Shown: in pieces, positions 1 to 12,020 of the stretch
How positions within the stretch are numbered: position 1 is the first letter of the stretch
How the letters are laid out: every line of letters starts with the position of its first letter
From: Zhengitettix transpicula
Lineage: Eukaryota; Arthropoda; Insecta; Orthoptera; Tetrigidae
Direction of reading: 5' to 3'
DNA length: 64,000 nucleotides
NCBI GenBank assembly: GCA_037074705.1
Contig: CM073596.1
Coordinates: 18,496,501-18,560,500, forward strand
Program-made: the position numbers and the translations under genes
The notes under the pieces: generated by a model
What the model saw: only the letters and a program-made list of their open reading frames with translations
Database searches by the model: none
What the model was told of the DNA's origin: nothing

Positions 1-816
1 AAGCACTCTATAGACGTTGATAAGTCGGTTTCGTCTGAGCGAGGAATTCTGCAGACTTTTCGTGTGGGCGTCTAAGGCTAGATATATATATTTGGATCTG
101 CTCGTTATTTGCTTCGTATCTATAATTGGCCCTTTACTGCTCCAAATTGCTCGCTTGTTTATAAGACGGGGACTTTTCTTTGCATGACTCTGCCTCTCTA
201 TTTCTCGTGGGAAATGTGCATTTTATTGCTCCCTCCAATAAGCTAGCAACGAAAACTTTTCGAAGGGGGGTGAGGGTGGGAGGGAAGAAAATAACATGAA
301 AGCATTTGCGATGCGAATTTGCCTTTCAAGTGTACTCGTTCGTTCCTTCAAGGTCTCGATGATAATTGAGGAGAATAATTTTGGTCAATACGTGAAATTT
401 GAGAAGTCTGTTCGCCGCTTTAAAGTTCCCTGTTGTCCTTTAACGTCACTTTTTGATCGTAATTCGAAATCAGTTTTATGCATTGCAGAATCGTCGTAAA
501 GCAAGATCTTCAAAAACCTTATTTTACTTTTTAAAACTGTAATTATATAATAAAGCGTTGATTTCTGACGTACACTGCTCCGAAAAATTCCTTTTTTTTG
601 TCACATGTTTTTTTTGTAGTCTTTGTTTCTCTTGCACTAAATCAGTCTAGTCTTGTAAAATGAAAGTAAATTATTTGGCCTTTCTCCTGAAACGGATGAC
701 TCTTCTATGTTAATAAAAAAAGAAAAATAAAATGTTTAATTAAAACTGGATTTGAATATTTTAAATGTTTTTAAGATGTACGTCACGATTTTTTCCCTTA
801 TCTTCTATATCTTCTA
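1..816. other. AT-rich non-coding DNA, nothing recognised
   Basis: No frame of convincing length or composition, no RNA gene and no clear repeat were seen. A purine-rich G tract lies near 266-290. The last 20 bases are a short TCT/TA-rich stretch leading into the Helitron-like copy that follows. Confidence 0.6.
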
Positions 817-1597
817 TCTTCTATATATATAAAAATGAATTGCTGTTCGTTAGTCTCACTAAAACTCGAGAACGGCTGAACGGATTTATCTTATCTTAGT
901 CTTGAAATGTTCGTGGAGGTCTAGGGAAGGTTTAAAAGGCGAGAAAAAATCGAATAATGTCCGGGAAAACCCTAAAAACAGCCCTTTTCTATTTCCCATA
1001 CAAACGTTTTCTAAATAAAATACAAATCTACACCAGTCGAGCAATTTTCACCAAATTTCGTACACGTGTTCTTTGCGACCAGAAAACAAACACTTTCGGG
1101 GTGAGACGCGTCTTCCACCCCCAGAAGCGGGGGTGGAAATATTTAAACATAGTAAAACAGCTGATATTTGAGTCGGATAAATATTTTTAGGGGTCTATGA
1201 TATTGATAGTGTTTCTACCAATGTTATCTGAATACAATTTTCATCCCCTACGCCCTGTGAAAAGGACACCCTTCGGGTTTGGGGTGGAGATGCTTTACAG
1301 TAAAATAACGCGAATAAAACCGAGATTGGAGTAAAATCAAAGGTTATGGAAGTCACTGTGCTTAGTTACGACATTCAAATTGGCATTTACCCCTCAGATG
1401 CAGGGGTAGCGGGGTGCAAATTTTGGAACATGCAAACACGGCAGATATTTGCGTTGAAGAAATATTTTTCAGAGTTAATTATAATGATTAGGGTTCGAGT
1501 AGCGTTACATAAAAATTGCGCAAAAGCAGCCGAAATTGGAGTCATATCGGGGGTTATAGATAAATGACATCTCGGGCAACGCCGGACACCCAGCTAG
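817..1597 (+). mobile_element. Helitron-like non-autonomous element, family 1
   Basis: The copy opens with TC followed by a TA-rich stretch and AAAAATGAATTGCTG, and closes with a GC-rich segment (CGGGCAACGCCGGACACC) ending CAGCTAG followed by T. A TC start and a CTAG end between A and T with no target duplication is the Helitron pattern. It has no Rep/helicase frame, so it would depend on an autonomous relative. The exact 5' base is uncertain (817 or 820) because the flank is a TCT repeat. The middle (about 1015-1110) matches the degraded copy near 10.2-10.8 kb. The small frames inside are not genes. The class is inferred from the termini and from the empty-site evidence of family 2 at 49853-51711. 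Confidence 0.65.
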
Positions 1598-2448
1598 TTA
1601 ATATATAAATTATTTCCGCAGTAGAGGACTAACAGAATCTTTGGAAAAATCGAAAAAAAAATTCCATCTATTATTTTCCTACCTTTTTAAGTCGTAACAG
1701 GTTCATGTCCTCAATGTGCGTAAGTAATTAGAAAATATGTATGCTCGTTAATGAAAATTTTTTTTTCTACATTTTGTATATGATGGCCTGTTTTAAGTGT
1801 TATAAATTAGCGTCATTGGCAAATATGTGCAAAATTATGTTATGACTATAATAGCATAAAAGTAATGTTTTATCGATCTTGTTTTCGAACTACTTTCGCA
1901 ATATGCAATTGTTATAGGACTGATTCTAAACTGTTCATAAACACATCCACCCTATTATATTTATCTTTAGAGTATGTCTCATTAATCTGGGATCCTGTCT
2001 ACAAGTCACAAATTCATGATCTCGAGGAGTCAGAAGAATTTCCTAAGATTTCTCTATTACATCGGAACTACGCGATACGATGAAAGATACAAAATACAGA
2101 AACTTTCAACCAAACGTGAGCGAGTGTCAGTCCTTTTTCCCTACAAGCTCTGTAATGGTAAAATCAATGTCACCATAAATTATTTTATAGCACTAATATT
2201 AAATTAATGATCGCCTCAAAGGCTCCAATGCACAGAATGACTTCCCTTTACAATCAATTACCACCTCAAATAGATTTATTCCATTTAAATTAATTTAATA
2301 CTATATATTGTATTGAATAAACGTACTATGGAGCAATGGCGCATTTTATTGTATAATAAAATGAAAACCGTGTACGGTAACTATATAATTGGACATACGT
2401 CTGTGTAGTAACTACAAATAGATAAAAATAAGTAAAAAATTAAAACTT
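1598..2448. other. AT-rich spacer, nothing recognised
   Basis: Short frames only, no domain, no tRNA-like boxes. The 3' end shades into the inverted-repeat cluster that begins about 2449. Confidence 0.55.
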
Positions 2449-2845
2449 TACATCTGATTGAAAATAATGAATAAGAAAGATAACCAATTGATTGATGATA
2501 GAAAAATCAAAACGAAAATATTGTTGCTCCCTTATTGCTACGGTAACTCTTCGTCTCCTATTTTCGTTGCGCTTTCGTAGCGTTTGAGTTTTTGTCAACT
2601 GACGAGTGCAGGTGTGTCGCTCTAGGCTCTTCTTTGCACCTGACGAAGAGAGAGCCTAGAGAAACACAACTGCACAGGTCAGTTGACAACACTTAAAAGC
2701 GACGGAAACTTAACGACAATGGGAGAATCGAAGGGTTTTCTTAGCACCTGACGAAATGGACAAGGATCCCAGAAACGTTGTGTGGTATTTATATTACCAC
2801 TTTTTTGTCTGAATTGTCTATATTTATTATTCATTAAAATTAATT
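2449..2845. mobile_element. Inverted-repeat element with hammerhead-like core (copy 1)
   Basis: The outer arms carry AATGAATAAGAAAGATAACC on the left and a diverged inverse near 2800-2835. The centre, about 2591-2701, folds on itself: TTGTCAACTGAC and CTCTAGGCTCT recur inverted as AGAGCCTAGAG and GTCAGTTGACAA. On the right side CTGACGA (2748-2754) is followed by GAAAC (2772-2776), the two conserved blocks of a hammerhead ribozyme. No protein is encoded. Penelope-like element LTRs are known to carry such ribozymes and to occur as inverted pieces, so this may be a Penelope-derived foldback; the assignment is inferred. Confidence 0.5.
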
Positions 2846-2849
2846 AAAA

Positions 2850-3046
2850 TGAAAAACTTTACGTCTGATTGAAAATAATGCATACGGAAGATAACCAATT
2901 CAGGCAAAAAGGTAATATAAATACCACACAACGTTTCTGGGATCCTTGTTCCTTTCGTCAGATGCTAAAAAGAATCTACAGAAACACAACTGCATATTAA
3001 ATTTTTGTCTAAATTGGTTATCTTTCTTATTCATTAAAATTAAGTA
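2850..3046. mobile_element. Inverted-repeat element with hammerhead-like core (copy 2)
   Basis: The left terminus (about 2868-2910, containing AGATAACCAATTCAGGC) and the right terminus (about 2998-3045, containing AAATTGGTTATCTTTC) are inverted repeats. On the minus strand CTGACGA (2961-2955) and GAAAC (2937-2933) form the same hammerhead-like pair as in the element immediately to the left, but pointing the other way. It is shorter than its neighbour and non-coding. Confidence 0.5.
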
Positions 3047-4593
3047 AAGCCAAAAGCCTTGCAACTTGTTTCAACCAGCGTCTTAGAATTGTGGTTATGT
3101 TCCTGCATATGCGAAACCATTGTTGGCTGAGAGTAAAATTGCCAAGTCCATAAATTGCCAAGCTTCATGCTAAAATCGCTGTTTTTTACCTTATTTATAG
3201 TCTAAATTTAATTTTTTCTAAATATTTGGGATGATTATCTTTCAAATAAGAACTAATTATTCGTATTGGAAAATTGTATGGAAAGTGCGTTACTGTTTTG
3301 ACATCTTGTAACGGGAGGAGCGATTTTATTTTATAGCCAATAATAATCGAGCGTGGTCGTATCAAACGTGTATTGCTTTTTGCCAGCAGCAAAGGCGGAT
3401 CAATTTCTCTTAGTGGTAAGTGGGAATGCGGCAAAGTTAGTCCGGAGTTTCTGAATCGTCGCAGAGGACGCAGACGCATTTGTTTGGGGTTACTGTTTAC
3501 CACGGTTCGCACATTCATCATCTAGAAATTCTCCCCTCTCCCCCTTCAACCCCTCGGCGCCGTAATTACAGACGGAGGCCGCGCCACTTGTAACATTAAA
3601 CTCGGTCACCACCACCGCGCAGATTATACGGCTGTCCCATGGGCGACATTTAGCAATTGCCGTAATGCAATTAAGACCATCCCCCGGCCGACACCCTCCG
3701 GGGGTGTTTTATAATCGCGCTCGGACTCTCCTAGGAGAGGCTCGCTGACGTACGGCCGTCGAGGAGAGAGCCACCCCCGCCTCCCCACCCACTTCCAAAA
3801 TAAAAGAGGAACACACGGCCGTGCCAAGTAGGTCAAGAGGGTGAGACGCGTTTAATATTGAAGGCGGCCAGAGTCGCGGGCGGCAATAATTGATTCCGAA
3901 GGGGTTGGCGGTGCCGAAAAGTTCCCGAATAGGCAACGAACCCTCGCGTAATGGCGACGAGAGAACCGGGAGCCGAGATCCGAAGAAGAAACGCCGCGGG
4001 GGTGTTAAGGAATGAGGGGGAGGGCTGTATTATTTACAAGCTCGTCCGCACGCTCTTTTATTGTTTCAATTACTTTGCTCCGATAGCGCCTTCATGCATA
4101 GCTACAACACCTACTCTCCGGTCTACAGCTGCAGAAATCTACATGTTTTACACGGCTCTAGCTTCAGCTTCCGATTGAGGAACCAGAGAAGAAGTTGAGA
4201 TGTAGAGCGATGCATTCGTTAATAATTTTCTATTCATCTGATGAGACACGGCGCTTACACTTATAATTCATTTACAAGAAAAAGAAGACTCCTTCAACAT
4301 GTACCTTCTCATTTACAATCACTTATCCACAATGCAATTTAAATATATCAAATAAATACATGTAGCCAGTTGTACGTGTCCGTCGTTAACCATTAACTGT
4401 ACTACTATTATTCTAAAGATAGTGTTACGAATCCAACGACAACGTAGTTATCCGTTGCCAATAATTTAAACGTGTTTCGACTTTCCTCTAAACGTCCACT
4501 CTTGACTTGAAGTGCAGAAAACTGCATATCCTATATTGTTCCTTCAGAATATAAAAATACGAGTATAAAGATTCAGTAAATTTTTATTAAGTA
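3047..4593. other. Unassigned DNA with a GC-rich patch (about 3380-4030)
   Basis: The patch is CpG-rich and gives several overlapping frames of up to 108 codons on both strands. None has a recognisable domain, and frames on opposite strands overlap, which is what high GC produces by chance. It could be an old exon or a regulatory island. I cannot support a gene. Confidence 0.4.
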
Positions 4594-5367
4594 CTAGCAG
4601 GGTGCCCGGCGTTGCCCGTGTACTTATTTATATAAAACCGAAAAAGTATTTAATTCTATATTAATCTTAAGTCAAGATGTGATTTAACCTAAATCTAACT
4701 GTTCCGTACATTCTTTAAACCGATAATGCATTAATTGAAAAGCTATAAAATACATAGAATTTTATTACATCAATCCCAACAAATATACCTACGAATTTCT
4801 TTGCGAATATAATACTTAAATGTACTCCTTGAGTATTGCAGGATATAATTGTTCCTCAGCCTGAAGACATTACGGAAGGTAAAATTGATGAAACTGTGAG
4901 CTAGATTCACAATGTAAACAAATTGTCACCAAATATGGCACGAAAATTAAATTACATTCTGCAAAGATCATAAAGTATTCGTATTGTTTTTTTATTATTA
5001 TTCGATATAGTATTGATGGATAAAATTATTCTTTTGATTCAATGAAAATATTTCTGCTTTATTTCATTACGGAAAAAGGAACTATTTCCGTTGTTCGTCG
5101 CGTAGTAACGTCTCTCTCTCTCTCTCTTGCGTGACGTCATGCTCTCTTGGCGGGCAGTAATTTAACTCAAAATTATCACGTTTTTCAATTATAATTCTTT
5201 CCACCATTTTTTTTAGCTGTTTCTCACCCCCACAGTACAGTTTCTCGTGTTTTGAAGAATATGTGTACCATTTTTTTGTTGCAATCTTTCAACGCGATTT
5301 AATTTGTATATAAATTAACGTAAATACATACATACATACAAATATACATACTTTTTTATTATATAGA
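4594..5367 (-). mobile_element. Helitron-like non-autonomous element, family 2, full length
   Basis: Read on the minus strand it begins A|TC TATATAATAAAAAAG and ends GGGCACCCTGCTAG|T. Both termini are intact, there is no target duplication, and it sits between A and T. At 774 bp this is the cleanest single-unit copy of the family in the window. It carries a CT/GA tract (about 5109-5129) next to a TGACGTCA palindrome, a pair kept in most other copies. No protein-coding capacity. Confidence 0.72.
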
Positions 5368-5944
5368 TTTAACGTCAGATACTAAAAAAAACCTTCGCCA
5401 TTTTTACAGACTAAATTATATTTGTAATTTTTTGATACTTATTGTAGGGTCTAGAGACACACGGGTTTAAGACAAACTAAGACTAGAGAGCAAGTATCAG
5501 ATACAAGTACATTGAAGCATCATGGTGATTTAATAGTAAAAAATCGTACTATTTGTTACGATAAGTTTGAAGTTTATACCAACAGTTTCACATATATTCT
5601 ATTTTTCAATTAGATTTATTATCTGAATATATAGATAATTTTTTCTAGGTCTATTATATGATTTAATTTTAAACTGTGTTTAGTAAAGTGGAAATGCGTG
5701 TAGTTTAAACTTTTATTTGTGTTCTCCTATTCTAGTAATCACACAATTTTTTACAATTAATTATATGAACTACATTATGTTGAACAAATGTGTTGGTCGG
5801 ATCTCCATGGCTCTCTACAAATTTTGATATGATTAGATATAGGAATAATAGGTATATCATATTATTCAAATAAATTGAGATATTTGGTGTAGTCGAAATC
5901 AGAAATAGGTAGCATACGAAAATGGGTACGTCTGCTTCCCAGAG
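5368..5944. other. AT-rich spacer
   Basis: Nothing recognised. Frames here read through from the repeat that follows. Confidence 0.5.
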
Positions 5945-6367
5945 AGCTCTGGAGGATTCTGCCTTTGGGAATGTCTTTACCTCTCTCTGGTTTTTTAAAC
6001 TAAGGTTCCCCGCATGCCGAGGCACTTCGGCCTGTTCTGAGAGGTGTATGTTCCGGGATCGCAGACCTTGGGCATACGGTAAGAGTTGTCCTATTGGAAT
6101 AGCCGGCCAGCTGCCTCCCAAACTGGTCTGCCAAAGGAAGGGCGTGGGACAAGTCCTAAATGCCCGACCTACCTGATGCAGGTATTCTAGGGTATGTTCT
6201 GCATCACTTTCAGTTTTATTCCGGGTAGGATCCTTAAACTATAGCTTCGGGGCCCTAATTAACCCTTGGCAACCTTGTTCTAGCCTTCCGAATCCCCCCT
6301 TTCAAATCCCTTCCTATGCTTTTAAAAGGAATGCCACTATGTGGATTACCCTCATGTTACTCTAAAA
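5945..6367 (+). mobile_element. FB foldback family, single right arm
   Basis: The segment matches the right arm of the complete palindrome at 32978-34123: it contains AAACTAAGGTTCCC, AGAGGTGTATGTTCCGG, AAGGGCGTGGGACAAGT, GCCCGACCTACCTGATGC and the terminal GGATTACCCTCATG followed by an A run. The left arm and centre are missing. Frames appear on both strands because the arm is GC-rich. They are interrupted between copies, so I do not regard them as genes. Confidence 0.7.
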
Positions 6368-7579
6368 AAATGAGCTGGTCATCAGCGTTTTCTGATTTTT
6401 AAGTCAAGGATCTCATTATGTAGTACAATTTCGTTATTGTATGACTTGTTACGCCGATCTTAATTTCAGGTCCCCAAATGTTATCCACTCAAGTGCTCGA
6501 GGACTGTCTCCTTTATTCTCCTATTGGTTACGTGGAAAAAGCTCCCAAGTACATCGCTGCGAACCGAACGAAAGCCGGCAGATCCCTGTTGTAGTTGCTA
6601 ATCCATTAAGAGGTGTTCCCTCTTTTTACGCTTCTTTTGCTATGGAGGAGAAGTTTAGCTAACGTAAAGGTTGAAAAAGGAGAGAAAGAGACGACGACTA
6701 GTTCCCGAAGGAAATGAAATGCAAGGGGCGCATCTGCATTCCAAATAAGGGTTCGCTTTGTTGTAAAGGTCACCGGAAAAGCACAGATAAGTGGGAAGGG
6801 CTCTGGGGTAGATACATCCACACGCGAACTCTTCGGGAAACACTTCTAAACTTGGTCACGGTCTGCCTCTTCCTCCAGACAAGTTTCGCGCATCGTTCAG
6901 AAACTTTTGGTTTGCAACTTCTACTTGTGTACAACTCCTGACGAGATAATACAGACAATACAGTAGACATCATGAGTTAAGAAACTTACGCAACTGTGCG
7001 AATTGCGGTCTGTTCAGAGAACGCCAAGCTGGTTAGAATTTTAAACCTCCATAATTCACAGCAAAAATAACGAAAACAATTTCAACTGAGTCTTCAAGTG
7101 GAATGGAACACATTTTACCGCAATATAATTTTTGTGCCTCTTGTAAACAAGTCTACGAAAACACAACACGATGATAAATTATATACACACATTTTTTATT
7201 ATTAACCACAAACACTCCAACATATATTTTTGTTGAAAAGTTGTGCAATTGACAGAGTTGAAAATGTTTTCCGTATTTGCATTGCGGGTATTCCATTGAG
7301 TAAGTTCCTCTTTTTTTGTTTTTAAAATGTAAACATAAAGCTTTACTTAATTCAGAAAACATCAGAATAACAGGCCAGGAAACACGGTGACTGCGTCGGC
7401 GTAAAATTAGGTAATTACCATAACGCTCAGAAGCAACGCTTATCTTACAAGCTAAATATAGTGTAAGAAAACACTCAGAAGAATGAAAAATATGAGACAA
7501 TTTAATTGTTTTAATAGACAGAAATATAGTCATTCGGTTTTCATTGGCCGTTGATCATTTAACGACTACACAGAATCTA
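6368..7579. other. Unassigned spacer
   Basis: Frames of up to 126 codons occur on both strands (for example minus 7153-7533) without recognisable domains or repeat matches. No RNA gene seen. Confidence 0.5.
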
Positions 7580-9001
7580 TCAATATAATAAAAAAGGATG
7601 TATATATGTATGTATTTACGTTAATATTTATACAAATTTTAACGTGTCGACAGATTTCAACAAAAATTGGTACACATATTCATAAAACACGAGAAACGGT
7701 ACTGTTTGGGTGAGAAACCCCAAGCATAAACGTGGAAACAATTATAATTGAATAGTGAAACGCGACTAATAATGGAAATAGTTCCCTTTTCCGTAATGAA
7801 ATAAAGCAGAAATATTTTTATTGAATTAAAAGTATAATTTTATCCAGTATTATCCTGTCGAATGATAATTAAAAACAATACGAAATACTTAACGATCCTT
7901 GCGGAAAATGTAAGTTAATTTTCGAGCCATATTAGTGACTCCAATATGGCGACTATTTGTTGACATTATGAATCTAGCTAACAATTTCATCAATTTAATC
8001 TTTCGTAATGTTTGAAGACGGATTGACAATTATATCCTGCAATACTCGTGGAGTATGGTTAAGTATTCTATTCGTAAAGAAAAACGGAGGTATGTTTGTT
8101 TGGATTGATGCAATAAAATTGAATGTATTTTACAGCTGTTCAATTAATGCATTATCGGTCGAAAGTATGTACGGAACTAGGAACATTCGTAATTATTGAC
8201 CCCAAGTATTTAAAAAAGTCATATGTTTATTTTTCTGGTTTCGAGTGTTATGTCTTCTACATCTTTTCCTAAACACATGTATTCTGTCTTCTGTAAATTT
8301 ATGTTCAGTCCCCATTTTTTATATTCTTCCATGAGCTTATTTGTCATGTATGTCATGTCCTCTTCATCTCCTGCAAATATTACCTGATCGTTAAAGAATT
8401 ATAAATGGAAAATTTTGATCATTTTGACTTTAATTAAAGCGCTCCAATAGACAATAACGTCACGCTAGAGAGACGTTACTACGCAACGAGCAAAGGAAAT
8501 AGTTCCTTTTTCCGTAATAGAATAAAGCAGAAATATTTTCATGGATTAAAAAGTATAATTTTATCCAGTAATACTTCATCGAATGATAATAAAAAACAAT
8601 ACTTTACTATCCTTGCGGAAAATGTAAGGTAATTTTCGTACCATATTAGTGACTCCAATATAGCGACCATTTGTTTACATAGTGAATCTACCTAACAATT
8701 TAATCAATTTCTTATTTCGTAATATATGAAGACTGAGGGACAATTATATCCTGCAATACTAGAGTATATTTAAGTATTATATTCGTAAAGAAATTCTCAA
8801 GTATGTTTGTTGTATTGATGCAATAAAATTCAATGTGTTTTAGAGCTGTTAAATTAATGTACTATCGATCGAAAAAAATGTAAAGAACGAGGAACATTTA
8901 GATTTAGGTTAAATACCTTCCTGACTAAAGATTAATATAGAATTAAATACTTTTTGGGTTTATATAAATAATTATACGGGCAACGGCGGGCATGCAGCTA
9001 G
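7580..9001 (+). mobile_element. Composite Helitron-like element with captured RT fragment (copy 1)
   Basis: Flanked A|TC at the 5' end and CTAG|T at the 3' end. It is built of three parts: a family-2 unit lacking its 3' end (7580-8182), a 209-bp piece of non-LTR retrotransposon RT sequence in reverse orientation (8183-8391), and a second family-2 unit lacking its 5' end (8392-9001). The same three parts with the same two junctions occur at 30107-31573 and 44037-45510. No frame is long enough to be functional. The second unit has lost its TGACGTCA to AACGTCA. Confidence 0.72.
8183..8391 (-). pseudogene. Captured fragment of a non-LTR RT (thumb side of the DD motif)
   Basis: Near-identical to 35961-36173, where the minus strand reads as an RT that includes NKLMKNIKKWGLNITLQKTE and YMCLGKDVEDI. 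The fragment starts inside the catalytic FxDD codons and keeps only the downstream part, so it cannot be an active enzyme. It is now cargo of a Helitron-like element. Confidence 0.7.
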
Positions 9002-10204
9002 TTATTAATAAAATGAAAATTATTCGTCATTTACACGATTATTTTTTAAAAAATTCTAAGTATGGAAGGATACGAAACTATCAATTACTTTTCACCAAGA
9101 AGTTATTTTTTTAAAATTATTATTAACCCCAATGTTCAGTTACAAATTGGAATGGAAAAAATTAATCATTTTCAAAAATCTTTAATTTTGGAGCTTTTGG
9201 TAACATTGCCATAGTCAGATGTACAGGAAAGTAAAACATATTTTCAGAGCACATTTACAATTTACAGTGTTTTTGAGTGTTTTATTTTACAATATAAACC
9301 TTCAATTTGTCCAAAAACGTATTTAATTGTTTCCTCGTAAAATCTCAAAGCATTGTCAAGACCAAATGAGACAGGATAATTGACAATAATATTAATCATA
9401 AAAAATACGAAATTTTCTAATTCTTAGAGTTGTTGCCTGTTACTCCCAAAATTTGATATTAGTACTCGTTAACCGAGAGCGTAACTCGTTATTCCTTCAG
9501 AATAGAAGTAATGCCGAAACAGTGTCCACCAATAAAACTACGCTTATTCTCCAGCGGCCCCTTTGTAGCTTTATTTAGCATAATAACGGCGTACAATCTC
9601 CTCGACGTTCTTGAAATATGATTTGTTTTCTCAGAAGTGGCGTCTGCGGGGGCGCGGGTTGCGCTATGGAAATGAGAACCCATTTGCCTAGATAAGGATC
9701 CTACGGAAGGGTAGTAGGCGTCTTGGCGTGGAGGGACTCTCTCTGTCCCTGCAATTACTTCTGTAAAAGAGCATCCGCCGCTTACAACGACTTTGCCAAT
9801 AATGAGGCGGGAGGTAACACGTGCCAGAGTTTTGCAAGCGTCTCCATTCCGCGAAGATTGCGACACGTCTTCTACGGCGTGGCATAATTCGCTCACCTCT
9901 CCTCCTTTGTCACCCTTCATACATTTCCACGGGTTTTCACTATGCAAAAGTACATTTTCCTCAAAACAGGTCGGACACGTTACTGATTAAAAAAATACAG
10001 AAACCATAGTGTGTGTAAGCCGGATATTTTATAGGTGAAACTGGCCGACCCGTGCGATCCTGAATTAATAAACATGAAATATACATCCGACTGCGTCATT
10101 TCCACAATTCCAATTATTACAAATTATAAAATACAACTGGAATATAACCGTAGTTGACAGGAAAAATCTTTTTGTGTTTCAAAAAATCAACAGGCCATCG
10201 AAAC
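9002..10204. other. Unassigned DNA with a GC-rich patch (about 9480-9970)
   Basis: The patch contains the longest open frame of the window (152 codons, minus strand 9489-9947). The translated sequence has no domain I recognise, frames on the opposite strand overlap it, and there is no repeat copy elsewhere in the window. An old exon cannot be excluded. Part of the sequence just downstream (about 10021-10090) resembles 47040-47110. Confidence 0.35.
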
Positions 10205-10773
10205 ATAAAAATGATCTGATAATTTTGGTCTAGATTTCGGATAAACTTTGCGTCTGTTGTGATATTAATACACATAGAGCAAATCTACGTGAGGTTAGCA
10301 ACACCAAATTTCGTACACGTGTTATTTGTGACCAGGAAACAAACACATAGTTTTTCTACCGATGTTCTCTGTGTACAATTTCAACTCCTTTCGGGCTTGG
10401 ACGAGAACACCTTTAAGGGTGGGGGTGGAGTGGCATTACATGAAAATAACGCAAAAAACCAGCGATATTCGAGTCAACTACGGGATTGTGGATGTCGCTG
10501 AGTTTAATTATGACATTCAACTATTTTTTTAACCCGCAGTAGATGGGCCGGACGGTGAGGGGAATTTTTGAACATGTTACAAGACCGATATATTCATCGA
10601 AAAAAACGCTTTCAGGGTCAATGAGTTCAACCCCTTTCCGCATGAGAGTTGAGCATATTTAAGTGTAGGAGTCGAGGAGCGTTGCATAAAAATAACGTAA
10701 AAAAAAAAACAGATTGGAGTAAAATCGGGGGTTATTGATATGACAACCCGGGCAACGACGGGTACCCAGCAAG
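10205..10773 (+). mobile_element. Helitron-like element, family 1, degraded copy
   Basis: It shares ACCAAATTTCGTACACGTGT and the ACCAGGAAACAAACAC region with the family-1 copy at 817-1597. It ends with CCCGGGCAACGACGGGTACC then CAGCAAG where CAGCTAG is expected. The 5' terminus is not recognisable, so the start is approximate. Confidence 0.55.
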
Positions 10774-11345
10774 TATATGTAATTAAAGTGCGGCGGTGAG
10801 AACAAATTATGTATGTTGGCATGTCTTTGAAAATTATTTTGATTGATAAGTACAAACTTTATTCGTTGTTGTTATCGTTTTATTTCAAGTAAATAGTGAC
10901 GATAATTTATTACATATTATATGTACGTGTAGTACATCCCTGTAAGTTGAAAGTGAAGAGTATATGAAACGAAAAAAAAAATTTGACATCTTCCTTGGGG
11001 AAATCGTAGTCAAATCGTAGTCTAAACTAGTTCCTACACTTTTCTCGAAAAATAGTAATTTCCAACCAGACATTTAATATAATATAATATAATCATTATA
11101 CGCAACTAAATAAATTAGCCAATAAAATCAGAAAAATATTTAATATACTGTTAGATTAGATAATTAATTTCCCAGTCATATTAAAGAAAAGAGTTTAAAT
11201 AATTAATTTCACAGGTTCCCAACACATTTAAATATATAAAGAAATTTTAAATAGCATCGAACGACCATCTTACAAGTAACATCCGAAATTTTTTGAATAT
11301 GAATTTAATTTCAATAACATTATTAAGATTTTTTTGTGCCGACAT
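10774..11345. other. AT-rich spacer
   Basis: Nothing recognised. Confidence 0.5.
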
Positions 11346-11536
11346 CCTGCTGTGTATGGGTCAGCGTGTCCGCCTCGCATCACAGAGGTCCCGGGTTCGA
11401 GTCCATGCGACGGCATGGATGTTTGTGTGCGTTAGAGAAAATCTTGTCAAATCAAACAAAGAATACCGAGTTCTAATACTGAGTCGCTAATAACCTGAGA
11501 TGTTGATGCGACTGTAATTAAATCAGTAAAAAAAAT
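11346..11536 (+). mobile_element. tRNA-derived SINE
   Basis: A perfect RNA polymerase III B box, GGTTCGAGTCC, lies at 11394-11404, preceded by a degenerate A-box-like stretch (TGGGTCAGCGTG, about 11357-11368). A tRNA-unrelated body follows, containing GATGTTTGTGTGCGT and ACTGAGTCGCTAATAAC, then a short A-rich tail. The same head and body occur at 25811-25982. It is not a functional tRNA: the cloverleaf cannot be completed. It would be mobilised by a partner LINE that is not identified here. Confidence 0.75.
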
Positions 11537-12020
11537 TGTATTCAACACAATATTCTTAATTTTCTTATTACTTATTAAATTTAACAGCATATCCAATATT
11601 TCTGACTTCATCTATCGTTAATAAAAATCAAAATAAATTAATATTGCTATAACCACTGCAGAGAATCGAATATCCTCGCTTCGCCATCGAATGCTCTTTT
11701 GATTTCGAACATTTATTTTGTGGTAACAGCACTGGGAAAGCCTTCGATATTTTCTAATTAAAAAAAAATAATATCTATTACAGCAACGACTACGTAAGAG
11801 GAACTTTGCAGTACTAATAAAAGGTTAAAAACAGCTTATCATTTAGAGAATGTAAAAAGACTAAGTGTTTATTTCAGTGTTACAAGCTAAATAAATATTC
11901 TACCTTTATGTTACAATTGCATATTGGTTATACTTAATTTTAATGCCAAAAAATTTCAGAGGTTTTCATTGTTCATAAATAATATAATTCCCACAGAGAC
12001 AGTACGTATTTTTCACCTCC
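11537..12020. other. AT-rich spacer
   Basis: Nothing recognised. Confidence 0.5.

Noticed and set aside
817..1597. RTE-type LINE or SINE instead of Helitron
   Set aside because: No A-rich or microsatellite tail and no target duplication; the related family-2 element shows exact A|T insertion. The name Helitron remains an inference for family 1.
11346..11420. tRNA gene
   Set aside because: B box is perfect, but the anticodon arm and acceptor stem cannot be formed and a SINE body follows; a second copy has the same body.
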